Shown here: piece by piece, positions 63,514 to 64,000 of the stretch | Layout of the letters: each line of letters starts with the position of its first letter | Numbering within the stretch: position 1 is the first letter of the stretch | Source: Paraburkholderia hayleyella | GTDB lineage: Bacteria; Pseudomonadota; Gammaproteobacteria; Burkholderiales; Burkholderiaceae | NCBI RefSeq assembly: GCF_009455685.1 | Contig: NZ_QPES01000001.1 | Location: forward strand, 186,001-250,000 | Length of the DNA: 64,000 nucleotides | Direction of reading: 5' to 3' | Made by a program: the position numbers and the translations under genes | The notes under the pieces: model-generated | What the model saw: only the letters and a program-made list of their open reading frames with translations | Database searches by the model: none | Told to the model about the DNA's origin: nothing

Positions 63514-63889
63514 AAGGTTCCTTTCTGGGTTTGAGTTGACACGGACAGCGCGAACGCGCCGATTATACGTGCGCAGACTACGCCGTCGAGCGCTAACGGT
63601 TCGGGACTCTCCCGGGCAACCGCGCTTAAACGCGTGGCGGAGCATACTGCAATATAACTGTGAGCGGCTCCGGCTTTACGGCGCTTGCTATGATAGCTCA
63701 GCGCAAACCTATACGAGATAAGGGTTTCGAAGAATTTTACGTTCCTGGCTGAAACTGTTTCTGAAAAACGCCATTTATCTCCTAAAACACCTCGAATATT
63801 CGCCTCAAGCCTTATATGGCCGGGGTTCACGTTGGTTTTTGCCAACGCTGGCGTGATCGAATTCGCATCAGGATACTTCCTCGCTGCCT
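63514..63889. other. Region upstream of HU, with no intact gene
   Basis: 376 bases, A+T-richer towards the right, holding the HU promoter. No convincing -35/-10 pair was fixed by eye. No gene is supported on either strand before the MnmC-like fragment. Confidence 0.4.
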
Positions 63890-64000
63890 ATGGCTGGACC
63901 ACAAACCGCTCCATTTTTAGACGGCAATGCCTTGCCCAAACGGTGGCAACACCGGCGCATCTTCACCATTGTCGAAAGCGATTTAGGCTCGAACCCCGAT
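63857..64000 (+). pseudogene. MnmC-like sequence (tRNA U34 modification), truncated or degraded, runs off right edge
   Basis: An open frame from 63857 (possible ATG 63890) to the window end reads FLDGNALPKRWQHRRIFTI then VESDLGSN. This resembles the N-terminal region of MnmC (bifunctional tRNA 5-methylaminomethyl-2-thiouridine enzyme), where a phrase like GN-LP-RW-R-FT-LE precedes the SAM-binding E-T-G-F-G-x-G-x-N-F motif. Two things argue for decay. The residues normally before this phrase (F-x-D-G-P-x-S--Y-D-D-V-Y-H-S) are not seen upstream, and the glycine-rich SAM motif is replaced. In Burkholderia, mnmC is commonly near HU. Identification is tentative because only ~45 codons are visible. 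Confidence 0.4.

Noticed and set aside
1..64000. CRISPR arrays, tRNA/rRNA genes, insertion sequences, integrase or phage genes
   Set aside because: No regularly spaced repeats, no tRNA-like cloverleaf with conserved loops and no transposase-like protein were recognised. Short tRNAs could be missed by eye.

Overview
The window looks like a chromosomal segment of a Burkholderiaceae bacterium (Burkholderia / Paraburkholderia relatives). This is inferred from the high but not extreme G+C, the split type II secretion (gsp) locus, the bioAFDB operon, the ybaK / HMG-CoA-lyase pairing, the MHS-family carrier with a large periplasmic loop, and HU beside an mnmC-like sequence. No rRNA, tRNA, CRISPR array, insertion sequence or phage gene was seen.

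Layout. 1-5 kb: tail of a TetR regulator, a DUF1415 protein, two SAM methyltransferases and a BaiN-type flavoprotein. 5-8 kb: a PadR repressor (YqjI/NfeR-like) behind a perfect 34-bp palindrome, its siderophore-interacting ferric reductase, and a bile acid:Na+ symporter-type carrier with a 120-nt leader. 8.4-10.6 kb: AGE-family mannose isomerase plus a PfkB sugar kinase. 11-14.6 kb: nitrilase plus MHS carrier, divergent from a TrmB-type regulator. 14.6-19.7 kb: CutC, a CPA1 Na+/H+ antiporter, an NCS2 permease and a frameshifted DUF2239 gene. 19.8-24.3 kb: an orphan BvgS/EvgS-like hybrid kinase.

24.3-34 kb: the most unusual part, a nine-gene minus-strand operon with seven consecutive overlapping gene junctions. 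It encodes a tandem nucleotidyltransferase, GtrA, a GT2 glycosyltransferase, a glycerophosphodiesterase-like protein, a GT-C-like membrane protein fused to a phosphoribulokinase/uridine-kinase domain, a HAD phosphatase, a class II aldolase and a large GT-C-like membrane protein. I read it as a GtrA/GtrB/GtrC-style pathway that builds an unusual activated sugar (or polyol) and transfers it to an envelope glycan outside the membrane; the function is inferred.

34-45.7 kb: ybaK, HMG-CoA lyase, GhrA-like reductase, a small hydrolase, an orphan sulfate-binding protein, bioB-D-F-A, a secreted alpha/beta hydrolase and a lipoprotein. 45.7-49.2 kb: an EmrB-type exporter divergent from a NodT-type outer-membrane factor, with no adapter (EmrA) gene between them. 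49.1-60.9 kb: complete gsp set (N, M, L, K, J, I, H, G / C / F, E, D); gspK carries an apparent one-base frameshift in a G6 run. 61.3-64 kb: IagB-like lytic transglycosylase, CobW-family metallochaperone, HU, and a degraded or partial mnmC-like sequence at the edge.

The two clear frameshifts (DUF2239, gspK) both look like loss of one G from a G run. They may be real mutations or homopolymer sequencing errors; this decides whether the secretion system is functional.
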